Source of the DNA: Meishania sp964351985
GTDB lineage: Bacteria; Bacteroidota; Bacteroidia; Flavobacteriales; Flavobacteriaceae
Assembly: GCA_964351985.1 (NCBI GenBank)
Contig: CAYGPR010000004.1
Location: 1-64,000 of the forward strand
Direction of reading: 5' to 3'
Length of the DNA: 64,000 nucleotides
The stretch's first letter is position 1. The number at the start of each line of letters is the position of its first letter. Shown here one piece after another: positions 1 to 9,073 of this stretch. A model generated the notes under the pieces. It saw nothing but the letters and a program-made list of their open reading frames with translations. It did no database searches and was not told where the DNA came from. Made by a program: the position numbers and the translations under genes.

Positions 1-67
1 CCTTATTTATGGGGAGGTTGTGTATGACCTAAACGGTTTGGCCGCCTCGGCTTGGGACGAACGCTGA
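1..67 (+). CDS. C-terminal end of an upstream gene, product not identified
   Basis: An open frame enters the window and stops at a TGA at 65-67. About 21 residues are visible, ending in Ser-Ala-Trp-Asp-Glu-Arg after a Val-Tyr-Asp-Leu-Asn-Gly stretch. Some amidohydrolase/deacetylase-type metallohydrolases end with a similar Asp-Leu-Asn-Gly strand, so that family is a guess. The next gene starts about 40 bases downstream on the same strand, so the two may be co-transcribed. Confidence 0.4.
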   Translation, partial: LIYGEVVYDLNGLAASAWDER

Positions 68-108
68 ATTTTTGATTGATTACAATAATCGAAACAAAAA
101 CTTTAAAA

Positions 109-687
109 ATGAGAAAAATCGGGATTATATTTTTAGTAGTGATGCTAGGTTCTTGTAACACCAATATTGACAGAGAAAAACAAAAAACGGCCGAACCAGA
201 AGAAAAAGAACAAATCGAAGCAGGTTATGACCCTGAGGCCAATTTGGAAAAATTGGGCATTACTTTAAATACCCCGTCAGCACCTGTTGCAAACTATGTA
301 AATGCCGTTCGTGTGGGGAATCTTATTTTCTTATCCGGCAAAGGTCCTAGAAAGGCTGACGGAGAGAATATTTCGGGTAAATTAGGTGCCGACCTGACTA
401 TCGAAGAAGGCTATGAAGCAGCACGAATCGTCGGTATAAATCAGTTATCGGTTCTCAAAGCTGAACTTGGCAATCTGAACAAAGTAAAACGATGCGTTAA
501 AGTTTTGGGCATGGTCAATTCGACTACCGATTTTACAGACCAACCGAAGGTTATCAATGGGTATTCCGATTTAATGGTCGAGGTGTTCGGTGAGCGTGGG
601 AAGCATGCACGTGCTGCTGTGGGAATGGGGTCTTTGCCTAGTAATATTGCCGTGGAAGTCGAGATGATTGTTGAGGTATACGATTAA
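109..687 (+). CDS. RidA (YjgF/YER057c/UK114) family lipoprotein
   Basis: A 192-residue protein with a lipoprotein leader: basic start, hydrophobic stretch and a Leu-Gly-Ser-Cys lipobox, so it is probably anchored in the periplasm. The rest is a Rid domain, with the signature near the C-terminus where His-Ala-Arg-Ala-Ala-Val-Gly carries the family's conserved Arg and the chain ends in a Val-Glu-Val-Glu-Met strand. RidA proteins hydrolyse reactive enamine/imine intermediates in the cytoplasm; an exported form may have another substrate. The ATG at 109 is preferred over an in-frame TTG at 76 because it puts the signal peptide at the N-terminus. Confidence 0.8.
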   Translation: MRKIGIIFLVVMLGSCNTNIDREKQKTAEPEEKEQIEAGYDPEANLEKLGITLNTPSAPVANYVNAVRVGNLIFLSGKGPRKADGENISGKLGADLTIEEGYEAARIVGINQLSVLKAELGNLNKVKRCVKVLGMVNSTTDFTDQPKVINGYSDLMVEVFGERGKHARAAVGMGSLPSNIAVEVEMIVEVYD

Positions 688-755
688 TACCAATTTTTTA
701 TTCCGATGTGGCAAACTTTCAAGACACACAAAAATTATTCTGTGGTTCTACTTTG

Positions 756-827
756 TAGCCCCGGCAAGAATCGAACTTGCATCTAAAGTTTAGGAAACTT
801 CTATTCTATCCATTGAACTACGGGGCC
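756..827 (-). tRNA. tRNA-Arg (anticodon CCT)
   Basis: The reverse complement folds as a cloverleaf. The acceptor stem pairs GGCCCCG with CGGGGCT (one G-U pair) and has discriminator A. The anticodon stem GAAGT/ACTTT holds loop TTCCTAA, giving anticodon CCT, which reads AGG (Arg). The T arm is GCAAG-TTCGATT-CTTGC. The variable loop is only about four bases. No CCA is encoded. It stands alone. Confidence 0.9.
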
Positions 828-901
828 GATAAAGAAGGTGCAAAAGTAAAACTTTTGGTAATAAAATAGATTTCCAGAACATAATAAAATCTACCGCCAA
901 C

Positions 902-1609
902 TCATCTACGTGCCCAAATCTCGTACATCGGCTCGCCCTTGCTGTTTTTTCCTTTATGGTGCCAGTCGTCTTTTTTGAGTTGATAGGAAAAGTCCAAGGT
1001 TGCGCCGACCCGAGAATCATCTCTTGAAAAGTACTCGATATTTTCGGTATAGGTTCCTCCTTTCGAGGTGAATGCACCGCCCCCAGTACCGAAAAATTCC
1101 ATAGTATCGGTATTGTAGGCTATCCATTGAAAGCGACCGTCTTGTAGAAACTTCAATGTCTTTCTGGCATTCTCATTGCCACGGTGTTCTTGGCCCTTAT
1201 CGGGTCCACGGGTGGCAAATAGCCATGTACCGTCTAGGGCTTGGTTGATAGGTCCGTTCTTCGAGAATACGAGATTGGCCTCACGGGGCAAGGTCAGCTG
1301 ATTGTCCTCGACAATTATAGGAATGGCCAATTCTTTCAGACCATCTGTTTCATAGTTCGAATTGAATTCCAATTTGACTTTTAGAATATCGTTGTCCACT
1401 GTATAGAAGCCGCCCACGGTTTTAATGAATTTGGCTGGATCAATTTGGTACTCTGAATGTGTCAGATAATCAGAATTGATTTTTAATTCGTGGCGTATAT
1501 TGTCTACCTCCGTAATATAGACGCCGGGTACGATTTGCGCATGTAGGATGCCCATGCTTCCCATTAACAAATAGAATATAATCTGTGAAAAATATTTTTT
1601 TGTTTTCAT
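902..1609 (-). CDS. secreted protein of unknown function, possibly lipocalin-like
   Basis: A 235-residue protein with a clear signal peptide (Lys-rich start, hydrophobic core, likely cleavage after His-Ala-Gln near residue 25). The mature part is rich in predicted beta strands and includes Gly-Thr-Trp-Leu and Gly-Arg-Phe-Gln-Trp segments resembling small lipocalin-like beta barrels of Bacteroidota. I do not recognise a named family with confidence. It lies between the tRNA and the polyamine operon on the opposite strand to the latter, with no close partner. Confidence 0.7.
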   Translation of the reverse strand: MKTKKYFSQIIFYLLMGSMGILHAQIVPGVYITEVDNIRHELKINSDYLTHSEYQIDPAKFIKTVGGFYTVDNDILKVKLEFNSNYETDGLKELAIPIIVEDNQLTLPREANLVFSKNGPINQALDGTWLFATRGPDKGQEHRGNENARKTLKFLQDGRFQWIAYNTDTMEFFGTGGGAFTSKGGTYTENIEYFSRDDSRVGATLDFSYQLKKDDWHHKGKNSKGEPMYEIWARR

Positions 1610-1906
1610 GTTCTTGCATTTTATCCTCTAAAAGTAAAAATTAATCCGCTATCGATGCATAGGTTATTTTAAAAATAGAGTGAAGTTGGTTGGGTAAAAT
1701 CTTTTTTGCCCGATTTATCGTAATTTCCTTCTAAGCCCTTGTTTTTTAAGAATTTTTGTTTTCATTTGTTCTATGAATTTTAAGGCGCTTTTCGCTTTTA
1801 CTGTACCTCAAATATAATAAAGGGATTGGACCATTTTTTTAATCATTTGTGTCATGGGTTTTCGACAATCCTTTTATATTCTGCAACTCATCATATTCCA
1901 GACTAA
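1610..1906. other. intergenic region between divergent genes
   Basis: About 300 bases without a convincing gene, separating a minus-strand secreted-protein gene from the plus-strand polyamine operon. It is AT-rich with several T-runs and must contain the promoters of both, but I see no good TAnnTTTG -7 box, riboswitch fold or strong hairpin. Confidence 0.5.
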
Positions 1907-3307
1907 ATGAATACCAAGTACATTGATCTTATTGATCAAACCTACTATTTCCCCCAAGAAGAATTTAAGCTCGATGGCGAATATCTTCGCTTTCATGGTA
2001 TCGCCTTGAACGAATTGGTCGAAGAATATGGCAGCCCTTTAAAGTTCACCTATCTACCCAAGATTTCCGAAAATATCGGTAGGGCGAAAAATTGGTTCGC
2101 CAATGCCATAGAAAAACATGATTATAAGGGTAGGTATCAATATTGTTACTGTACAAAAAGTTCACATTTTCAACATGTGTTGGATGAGGCGCTGAAAAAT
2201 GACATTCATATTGAGACGTCTTCCGCTTTTGATATCAATATTGTTGAAAAACTGAAAAAAAAAGGAAAAATCAAAGACGACACCTATGTTATCTGTAATG
2301 GTTTTAAGCGTTCTCAATATATCGAGAACATTGGGCGGTTGATCAATGAAGGGCATCGCAATTGCATCCCGATCATCGATAATTATGAAGAAATCGAATT
2401 ACTTTCCGATGCCATAAACGATGATTTCGAGGTAGGCATACGTATTGCATCCGAAGAAGAGCCAAAATTCGAGTTCTATACGTCACGACTTGGAATCGGG
2501 TACAAAAACATTGTTCCGTTTTATGATAACCAGATCAAGGACAACGAGAAGGTAACCCTGCGAATGCTCCATTTCTTCATCAATACCGGTATTCGTGACA
2601 ATGCCTATTATTGGAACGAACTGGTCAAGTGTCTGAAAGTCTATGTTCGGTTGAAAAAAATCTGTCCCTCTTTGGATAGCTTGAACATTGGGGGCGGATT
2701 TCCTATTAAGAACTCCTTGGCATTTGAATACGACTATCAGTACATGATCGACGAGATCATCAACCAAATCAATATCGCTTGTAAGGAAGCCGATGTGCCC
2801 GTGCCAAATATTTTTACGGAATTTGGTAGTTTTACGGTAGGCGAGAGCGGTGGTGCCATTTATGAGATACTTTACCAAAAGCAACAGAACGATCGAGAAA
2901 AATGGAATATGATCGATTCATCTTTCATTACCACATTGCCAGATACATGGGCCATCAACAAACGTTTTATCATGTTGCCCATCAACCGTTGGAACGATGA
3001 ATATGAAAGGGTACTTTTAGGTGGACTGACTTGCGATAGCGATGATTATTACAATAGTGAGCAGAATATGAATGCCATTTATTTGCCCAAATATAAAAGG
3101 GACAAACCTCTTTACATCGGTTTCTTCAATACTGGAGCATACCAAGAAACCATAGGGGGCTACGGAGGCCTCCAACATTGCTTGATCCCCCAGCCCAAGC
3201 ATATCTTGATCGACAAGGATGCTCAAGGGAATATTTCAACCGAACTTTTTAATGAACAACAAAAGGCAGAGGACCTGCTTAAAATTTTAGGATATGAGCA
3301 CAACTAA
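1907..3307 (+). CDS. speA: biosynthetic arginine decarboxylase (short form)
   Basis: This PLP enzyme converts arginine to agmatine, the first step of the agmatine route to polyamines. The 466-residue chain has the fold-III (alanine-racemase-like) layout: the PLP lysine is probably Lys84 in Cys-Thr-Lys-Ser-Ser, the phosphate-binding Gly-Gly-Gly loop lies near residue 260, and the second active-site segment is a Cys-Asp-Ser-Asp motif. It is much shorter than the E. coli enzyme (about 658 residues), as is usual for Bacteroidota homologues. The ATG at 1907 begins the operon. The last 14 bases overlap the agmatinase start, implying coupled translation. Confidence 0.88.
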   Translation: MNTKYIDLIDQTYYFPQEEFKLDGEYLRFHGIALNELVEEYGSPLKFTYLPKISENIGRAKNWFANAIEKHDYKGRYQYCYCTKSSHFQHVLDEALKNDIHIETSSAFDINIVEKLKKKGKIKDDTYVICNGFKRSQYIENIGRLINEGHRNCIPIIDNYEEIELLSDAINDDFEVGIRIASEEEPKFEFYTSRLGIGYKNIVPFYDNQIKDNEKVTLRMLHFFINTGIRDNAYYWNELVKCLKVYVRLKKICPSLDSLNIGGGFPIKNSLAFEYDYQYMIDEIINQINIACKEADVPVPNIFTEFGSFTVGESGGAIYEILYQKQQNDREKWNMIDSSFITTLPDTWAINKRFIMLPINRWNDEYERVLLGGLTCDSDDYYNSEQNMNAIYLPKYKRDKPLYIGFFNTGAYQETIGGYGGLQHCLIPQPKHILIDKDAQGNISTELFNEQQKAEDLLKILGYEHN

Positions 3308-4235
3308 GAATTATGCCGGCATTCCGGATGAATTTGCACAATTGGAAACGGCAAAGGTAGTTTTGATACCCGTGCCCTATGATGGCACCAGTACTTGGGG
3401 AAAAGGTGCAGATAAAGGTCCCCAAGCATTTTTGGATGCTTCGGAGAATATGGAGCTTTACGATATCGAAACCGATACCGAGGTATATGAACAAGGGATT
3501 CATTTGACGGAAGCCATTACCGAAAACAAATCGCCGGAGGCGGTAGTGAACGCGGTGCATAAAATGGTCAAGGAACACATCAAGCGCAATAAATTTGTGA
3601 CGCTTTTCGGTGGAGAACATTCGATATCGATAGGAACCATTCGTGCCTTTAACGAATGTTTTGATAATCTGACCGTTTTGCAGATCGATGCGCATGCCGA
3701 TTTACGCGAATCGTATGAAGGTTCTGAATACAATCATGCCTGCGCGGTTCATGAGGCTAGCAAAACTACCAATTTGGTTCAAGTGGGCATTCGCTCTTTG
3801 GACGCCATTGAAAAAACCTTTATGGATGAGGAAAAAACTTTTTTCGCCCATGATATGGCCAACGATGAGTACTGGACCGATAAGGTTATTGAGGCCTTGG
3901 GAGACAATGTGTTGATCACCTTTGACCTTGATGCGCTGGATCCCTCGATTATGCCTTCAACGGGGACTCCTGAACCGGGCGGGCTCTTTTGGTACGAAAC
4001 CTTGGAGTTCTTAAAACAGGTTTTTGAAGAAAAGAACGTGGTCGGTTTCGACATTGTAGAACTATGTCCGAACCCGAACGATAAATCTTCTGACTTTTTG
4101 GCGGCAAAGTTGTATTACAAAATGCTAAGCTATAAATTTATGGGCGAGGCCGTTGACGATGAATACGACAATACGTATGATGTCGACTATAAATCCGGTA
4201 ACGGAAATTCAAAATTCGAAGATGACGAAGACTAA
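3294..4235 (+). CDS. speB: agmatinase (ureohydrolase family)
   Basis: It hydrolyses agmatine to putrescine and urea with two manganese ions. The metal-binding motifs are all visible: Gly-Gly-Glu-His, Asp-Ala-His-Ala-Asp, and Thr-Phe-Asp-Leu-Asp followed by Asp-Pro-Ser. The 313-residue length is typical, plus an acidic C-terminal tail of about 30 residues rich in Asp, Glu, Tyr and Asn that the catalytic core does not need. The start overlaps arginine decarboxylase by 14 bases, and the end overlaps the next gene by 14 bases, so the three genes form one translational unit making putrescine from arginine. Confidence 0.9.
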   Translation: MSTTKNYAGIPDEFAQLETAKVVLIPVPYDGTSTWGKGADKGPQAFLDASENMELYDIETDTEVYEQGIHLTEAITENKSPEAVVNAVHKMVKEHIKRNKFVTLFGGEHSISIGTIRAFNECFDNLTVLQIDAHADLRESYEGSEYNHACAVHEASKTTNLVQVGIRSLDAIEKTFMDEEKTFFAHDMANDEYWTDKVIEALGDNVLITFDLDALDPSIMPSTGTPEPGGLFWYETLEFLKQVFEEKNVVGFDIVELCPNPNDKSSDFLAAKLYYKMLSYKFMGEAVDDEYDNTYDVDYKSGNGNSKFEDDED

Positions 4236-5199
4236 AGGCGAAATATCGAAATTCATTGAAAATTATTACCTGCATTTCAATGCGGCCGCATTGGTCGATG
4301 CCGCAAAAGGGTACGAGGATCAGTTGAACAAGGGGGCCAAAATGTTGGTGTCCTTGGCAGGTGCGATGTCGACGGCAGAACTCGGTAAGATCTTTGCCGA
4401 GGTCATCCGCCAAGACAAGGTGCATATCATCTCTTGTACAGGTGCGAATTTAGAGGAGGATATCATGAATCTGGTAGCGCACTCGCATTACAAACGCGTT
4501 CCCAATTATCGCGATCTGACCCCACAAGAAGAATGGGACCTATTGGAAAAAGGCCTTAATCGGGTAACGGATACCTGTATTCCCGAGGAAGAGGCCTTCC
4601 GAAGATTGCAAGAGCATATCTTTAAGATCTGGAAGGATGCCGAGGAAAAGGGAGAGCGGTATCTTCCGCATGAATTCATGTATAAAATGTTGCTTTCGGG
4701 AGTGTTGGAAGAGCATTATGAAATCGACATCAAAGATTCTTGGATGTATGCTGCCGCCGAAAAAAACCTTCCGATTATTTGTCCCGGTTGGGAAGATAGT
4801 ACTATGGGGAATATCTTTGCATCCTACGTATTAAAAGGGGAATTGAAGGCCAGTACCATGAAATCGGGCATCGAATACATGACCTTTTTGGCGGATTGGT
4901 ACACCGATAATTCATCAAAAGGCATAGGGTTTTTCCAAATAGGAGGAGGCATTGCAGGCGATTTTCCAATCTGTGTTGTGCCAATGCTATACCAAGATAT
5001 GGAACGTACCGATACCCCTTTTTGGAGCTATTTCTGCCAAATTAGTGACAGCACTACCAGTTATGGATCGTATTCCGGTGCCGTGCCCAACGAAAAGATC
5101 ACCTGGGGAAAATTGGACATCAACACCCCAAAGTATATAATCGAAAGTGATGCGACTATTGTTGCGCCCTTAATTTTTGCCTATCTTTTGGACCTATGA
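4222..5199 (+). CDS. deoxyhypusine synthase-like protein (probable polyamine aminobutyl/aminopropyl transferase)
   Basis: A 325-residue member of the deoxyhypusine synthase family. The family's catalytic lysine is kept (about Lys297 in Ile-Thr-Trp-Gly-Lys-Leu, matching Val-Ser-Trp-Gly-Lys of the human enzyme), as is an upstream Ser-Gly-Ala-Val-Pro-Asn-Glu segment. Bacteria lack eIF5A, so such homologues are thought to act on free polyamines, for example making homospermidine or a related triamine through an enzyme-imine intermediate. The start at 4222 is chosen because it gives a 14-base overlap with agmatinase, like the junction before it, and removes an N-terminal stretch with no resemblance to the family. 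The exact product cannot be read from sequence. Confidence 0.82.
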   Translation: MTKTKGEISKFIENYYLHFNAAALVDAAKGYEDQLNKGAKMLVSLAGAMSTAELGKIFAEVIRQDKVHIISCTGANLEEDIMNLVAHSHYKRVPNYRDLTPQEEWDLLEKGLNRVTDTCIPEEEAFRRLQEHIFKIWKDAEEKGERYLPHEFMYKMLLSGVLEEHYEIDIKDSWMYAAAEKNLPIICPGWEDSTMGNIFASYVLKGELKASTMKSGIEYMTFLADWYTDNSSKGIGFFQIGGGIAGDFPICVVPMLYQDMERTDTPFWSYFCQISDSTTSYGSYSGAVPNEKITWGKLDINTPKYIIESDATIVAPLIFAYLLDL

Positions 5200-5528
5200 G
5201 TAAACAAGACCATTCAAATCTGAAACGCGTTATCGTCGATTTCAAAAAATTGACCCCCGAAGTACTCAAACTTTTGGTGGAACGATATCCCGACGGGTAT
5301 GATGACCGCAATATCATCTCCTTTAGAAATGCCCAAGGCGAGCGTATCGAGGCCGTTGAGGTCTTGACCGAAGACACCAAATATTTGGTCAAGATCAGTG
5401 CCAAGCTTGAATATACCATGGAAAACTACGACGAAGATGATTATGAAGATTTCGAAGACGATGATCCGGATGCAGTTGTGGAACCCGACCCCGAAGACAT
5501 GGCCGAAGAAAGTGGAGATGAAGAATAG
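5196..5528 (+). CDS. small protein with acidic tail, unknown function
   Basis: A 110-residue protein whose start overlaps the stop of the deoxyhypusine-synthase-like gene by four bases (ATGA), so it belongs to the polyamine operon. The first 75 residues form a compact basic/neutral domain; from residue 75 onward most residues are Asp or Glu. The acidic tail might bind a basic partner or polyamine, which is inference from charge only. I do not recognise a named family. Confidence 0.7.
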   Translation: MSKQDHSNLKRVIVDFKKLTPEVLKLLVERYPDGYDDRNIISFRNAQGERIEAVEVLTEDTKYLVKISAKLEYTMENYDEDDYEDFEDDDPDAVVEPDPEDMAEESGDEE

Positions 5529-5649
5529 AAGATGTAAAGTCGAGTGCTTCTAGAATACATGTAGAACCAGTTCAATACTGGTTTTAATTTTTCCATTTCC
5601 TAAAAATAGTATGCTCTAATCTGGGCATAAACCATTTACCCGTTAACAA

Positions 5650-7176
5650 ATGAAAATAAAAGAAATAGAAAATATCGAGTTAAAGTTTTTGGATCTCGAT
5701 GATTACAAAGAACTTAAAGAGGCCATGCTTTCTTCCTATACGAACATGCCCGGATCCTATTGGAAAGAAGAACAGATCGAGAATCTGGTGGGCAAGTTTC
5801 CCGATGGGCAGGTCGTTATAAAAATCAATGGCCAACTCGCAGGTTGTGCGCTCTCGATTATCGTCGATTACGATGATTTTGAAGACAATCATACCTATGA
5901 GGAAATAACTGCAGAATATACTTTTGACACACACACGGGTGATGGCGATGTGCTGTACGGAATCGATGTTTTTATAAAGCCTGAATTTAGGGGGCTTCGC
6001 TTGGGCAGAAGATTGTATGATTATAGAAAGGAGCTTTGCGAAAAGTTAAATTTGAAGAGCATCGTTTTTGGAGGTCGAATGCCCAATTTTCATAAGTATG
6101 CTGACGAGCTGACACCAAAAGAATATATTGCCAAGGTTCGTCGGAAAGAGATTCAAGACCCGGTTTTGAACTTTCAGATAAGTAATGATTTTCATCCCGC
6201 TAAGGTAATGAAGGGTTATTTAGAAGGGGATAAGGCTTCCAACGATTTTGCCATTCTGATGGAGTGGGACAATATCTACTACCAAAAACCTTCGAAGAAA
6301 GCCGCGACCAAGAAAAAGATTATCCGTCTTGGTTTGATACAGTGGCAAATGCGTCCGTATAAAGATTTGGAAGAATTGTTACAGCAGGCCGAATACTTTA
6401 TCGATGCGGTTTCGGGGTATCGTTCTGATTTTGCCTTGTTTCCGGAATTTTTCAACGCGCCCTTGATGGCTAAGGATAATCATTTGTCGACCCCCGATGC
6501 TATTCGTGAACTGGCCAAACACACATCGGCCATCGTACAAAAGTTTTCCGAATTTTCAATTTCATACAACATCAATATCATTACCGGAAGTTTCCCTGAA
6601 GTAATCGATGGCAGATTATATAACGTGGGGTATCTCTGCAGAAGGGACGGAAGCATGGAACGCTACGAGAAATTACATGTAACGCCAGATGAGGCGAAGG
6701 TATGGGGCATGCAAGGGGGTACCCAGTTCAAGGCTTTCGATACCGATTGCGGCAAAATAGGGGTGTTGATCTGTTACGATTCTGAGTTTCCTGAACTGAG
6801 CCGACTTTTGGCCGATGAGGGAATGGACATCCTTTTCATTCCGTTTTTGACGGACACCCAGAACGGATATTCTCGGGTACGTCATTGTGCCCAGGCCAGG
6901 GCCATTGAAAATGAGTGCTACGTTGCCATTGCCGGGAGTGTAGGCAATTTGCCCAACGTGCAGAATATGGACATTCAATTCGCACAATCCATGGTTTTCA
7001 CACCTTGTGATTTTTCGTTCCCGACCAATGGCATAAAAGCGGAAGCGACTCCGAATACCGAAATGATCTTGATTGCCGATGTCGATATCGATCTGCTTAG
7101 GGAACTGAACCAATTCGGTGCCGTTAGAAACTTAAAGGATAGAAGAAAGGATCTTTTTGAACTACGTAAGAAATAA
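5650..7176 (+). CDS. fusion of GNAT acetyltransferase and carbon-nitrogen hydrolase
   Basis: A 508-residue two-domain cytoplasmic protein. Residues 10-215 are a GNAT-like domain with an acetyl-CoA loop around Arg-Gly-Leu-Arg-Leu-Gly-Arg-Arg (114-121). Residues 225-505 are a nitrilase-superfamily amidase with the triad Glu266 (Phe-Pro-Glu-Phe), Lys341 (Glu-Lys-Leu-His) and Cys375 (Ile-Cys-Tyr-Asp). This architecture is known in bacteria; the amidase half resembles omega-amidase/N-carbamoylputrescine amidase types. It lies 121 bases after the polyamine operon on the same strand, so an amide or polyamine-derived substrate is plausible but unproven. Confidence 0.85.
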   Translation: MKIKEIENIELKFLDLDDYKELKEAMLSSYTNMPGSYWKEEQIENLVGKFPDGQVVIKINGQLAGCALSIIVDYDDFEDNHTYEEITAEYTFDTHTGDGDVLYGIDVFIKPEFRGLRLGRRLYDYRKELCEKLNLKSIVFGGRMPNFHKYADELTPKEYIAKVRRKEIQDPVLNFQISNDFHPAKVMKGYLEGDKASNDFAILMEWDNIYYQKPSKKAATKKKIIRLGLIQWQMRPYKDLEELLQQAEYFIDAVSGYRSDFALFPEFFNAPLMAKDNHLSTPDAIRELAKHTSAIVQKFSEFSISYNINIITGSFPEVIDGRLYNVGYLCRRDGSMERYEKLHVTPDEAKVWGMQGGTQFKAFDTDCGKIGVLICYDSEFPELSRLLADEGMDILFIPFLTDTQNGYSRVRHCAQARAIENECYVAIAGSVGNLPNVQNMDIQFAQSMVFTPCDFSFPTNGIKAEATPNTEMILIADVDIDLLRELNQFGAVRNLKDRRKDLFELRKK

Positions 7177-7205
7177 AAACCTACCTGTCTTTAAATATAT
7201 AGCTT

Positions 7206-7622
7206 ATGAAAAAAGCACCCTTTCACATGTCGTTGCCATGCACGAGCATTTCAAAGACAGAAGATTTTTATGTTGATGTTATAGGAGCCGGATTGGGACG
7301 ACATTCTTCCCGTTGGTTGGATATCAATCTCTTTGGCAACCAGATTACATTTACAAAATCGGGAGATTTTAATTTTTCGTATCGCTCCTATAAATTCGAG
7401 GATTCCGTTTTACCTGCTTTTCATTTTGGGGTAATCGTTGATCGTAAAATTTGGCAAACGCTTTATCAAAGGTTAATGGCATCCGAATATGAAATAACGA
7501 CGGAAGTCACTTTTTTAAAAGACAAGGTGGGCGAGCATGTGTCTTTCTTCATTCAGGATCCTAATGGGCACATGGTTGAATTTAAAAGCTTTGAGAACGA
7601 AAAGGAAATGTTCGAACAGTAG
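7206..7622 (+). CDS. VOC (glyoxalase/bleomycin-resistance) family protein
   Basis: A 138-residue single-domain protein with paired beta-alpha-beta-beta-beta modules. The N-terminal Phe-His-Met-Ser-Leu-Pro and C-terminal Asp-Pro-Asn-Gly-His-Met-Val-Glu-Phe motifs are typical; the His near the start and the Glu near the end are probable metal ligands. Substrate unknown. It follows the GNAT-nitrilase gene by about 30 bases and precedes the ATP-grasp gene, so the three may be co-transcribed. Confidence 0.85.
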   Translation: MKKAPFHMSLPCTSISKTEDFYVDVIGAGLGRHSSRWLDINLFGNQITFTKSGDFNFSYRSYKFEDSVLPAFHFGVIVDRKIWQTLYQRLMASEYEITTEVTFLKDKVGEHVSFFIQDPNGHMVEFKSFENEKEMFEQ

Positions 7623-7671
7623 TGGCAGCGTATACTTTTTGTAGTATGAAATGCTCAATGTTTAAAATTAT

Positions 7672-9066
7672 ATGATACTGGAAAATAAACCAAAACCCAA
7701 AGACCTACAAATCATTGGTAGCGAAGAATGGTGCGTATTTGAAGAATTAGGTATACCGGCGATAAAGGCAAGAGTCGATTCTGGGGCCAAAACATCGTCG
7801 ATTCAAGCGACCAACATTAAATTATACAATAAAGGATCCCAAGAATGGGTTCGCTTTGAGGTCAACCCGATACAAGAAAATCGAAGTATCGCCATCGAAT
7901 GTAAGGCCAGATTGGTGGATAGGCGTACCGTTAAAAGTTCTTCGGGTATTTCAGAAGAACGTTTGGTGGTAAAGACCCCGGTAAAATTGGGCGATCTAAT
8001 TTTTGACATTGAATTGACACTTGCCAGCCGTGACACTATGGAATTCAGGATGCTCTTGGGTCGAGAGGCCTTAAGTGAGCGTTACATCGTGAACCCCGCG
8101 CAGAGTTACAATGTTCAAGGGTTTACGGATGAAGAGATTACCAAAAAATATGCTCCTTTTCTTAAGGAAAAGTCTGGATTGAAAATCGCACTCCTGGCTA
8201 GTAATCCTGAACTGTACAGTAACAAGCGATTGATTGAGGCCGCTACGGCTCGCGGCCATGAAATCGTTTTTCTGAACGTAGAGTTGGCCTATATGAAATT
8301 GGATGCGCATTCTCCTGAAATACGATATAGGGGAGGGAACATATTGAACGAATTCGATGCGGTCATTCCACGGATTAAACCTTCCGTAACATTTTACGCT
8401 TGCGCCTTGATTCGTCAGTTCGACAATTTAGGCGTGTATTGCCAGAACTCTGCCGAGGCTATTTCACAATCACGTGATAAGTTGTTCGCTTCGCAATTAT
8501 TTTCCAAAAATGACATTCATATTCCTATAACGGGCTTCGCAAAATCTCCGATGGATACCAAAGACCTTATCAAAATGGTCAACGGTGCGCCCTTGATCAT
8601 TAAGCTTTTGGAAAGTACCCAAGGTAAAGGAGTCGTTTTGGCCGAAACCAACAAGGCGGCCGAAAGTGTTATCAACGCTTTTAAGAGTGTGAACACCAAT
8701 ATTTTGGTACAGGAATTCATAAAGGAAGCCAACGGTCAAGATATTCGATGTTTTGTTGTGAACGGTAAAGTAGTGGCGTCGATGCAACGTCAGGCCGAGA
8801 AAGGAGAATTTCGGGCCAATATTCATCAGGGTGGAAAAGCTTCCATCATAAAAATTACGGCGGAAGAGAAAAAGCTGGCATTAAAAGCGGCCAAAATATT
8901 GAATCTGGCAGTTGCGGGGGTCGACATTATCCGGTCGAACAAAGGTCCTTTATTGCTCGAAGTCAATTCTTCTCCAGGTTTGGAGGGTATTGAAAATGCT
9001 ACAGGAAAAGATATTGCAAATGCCATGATTATGGCTATCGAGAAGAAATTGCGTTTTAGTGTTTAA
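7672..9066 (+). CDS. RimB-like aspartic protease domain fused to RimK-like ATP-grasp ligase
   Basis: A 464-residue fusion. Residues about 15-150 match the retropepsin-like RimB domain, with the catalytic Asp36 in Val-Asp-Ser-Gly-Ala-Lys-Thr-Ser. Residues about 165-464 are a RimK-type ATP-grasp ligase with a Thr-Gln-Gly-Lys-Gly-Val loop and a C-terminal Glu-Val-Asn-Ser-Ser-Pro-Gly metal site. RimK adds glutamates to the C-terminus of ribosomal protein S6, and RimB can trim such tails, so writer and eraser would be in one chain. The true target could be another protein or small molecule. It ends just before the convergent threonine dehydrogenase gene. Confidence 0.85.
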   Translation: MILENKPKPKDLQIIGSEEWCVFEELGIPAIKARVDSGAKTSSIQATNIKLYNKGSQEWVRFEVNPIQENRSIAIECKARLVDRRTVKSSSGISEERLVVKTPVKLGDLIFDIELTLASRDTMEFRMLLGREALSERYIVNPAQSYNVQGFTDEEITKKYAPFLKEKSGLKIALLASNPELYSNKRLIEAATARGHEIVFLNVELAYMKLDAHSPEIRYRGGNILNEFDAVIPRIKPSVTFYACALIRQFDNLGVYCQNSAEAISQSRDKLFASQLFSKNDIHIPITGFAKSPMDTKDLIKMVNGAPLIIKLLESTQGKGVVLAETNKAAESVINAFKSVNTNILVQEFIKEANGQDIRCFVVNGKVVASMQRQAEKGEFRANIHQGGKASIIKITAEEKKLALKAAKILNLAVAGVDIIRSNKGPLLLEVNSSPGLEGIENATGKDIANAMIMAIEKKLRFSV

Positions 9067-9073
9067 CTTAGTC

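Noticed and set aside
756..827. tRNA-Arg as an integration site of a genomic island
   Set aside because: No integrase gene or duplicated 3' tRNA end seen nearby.
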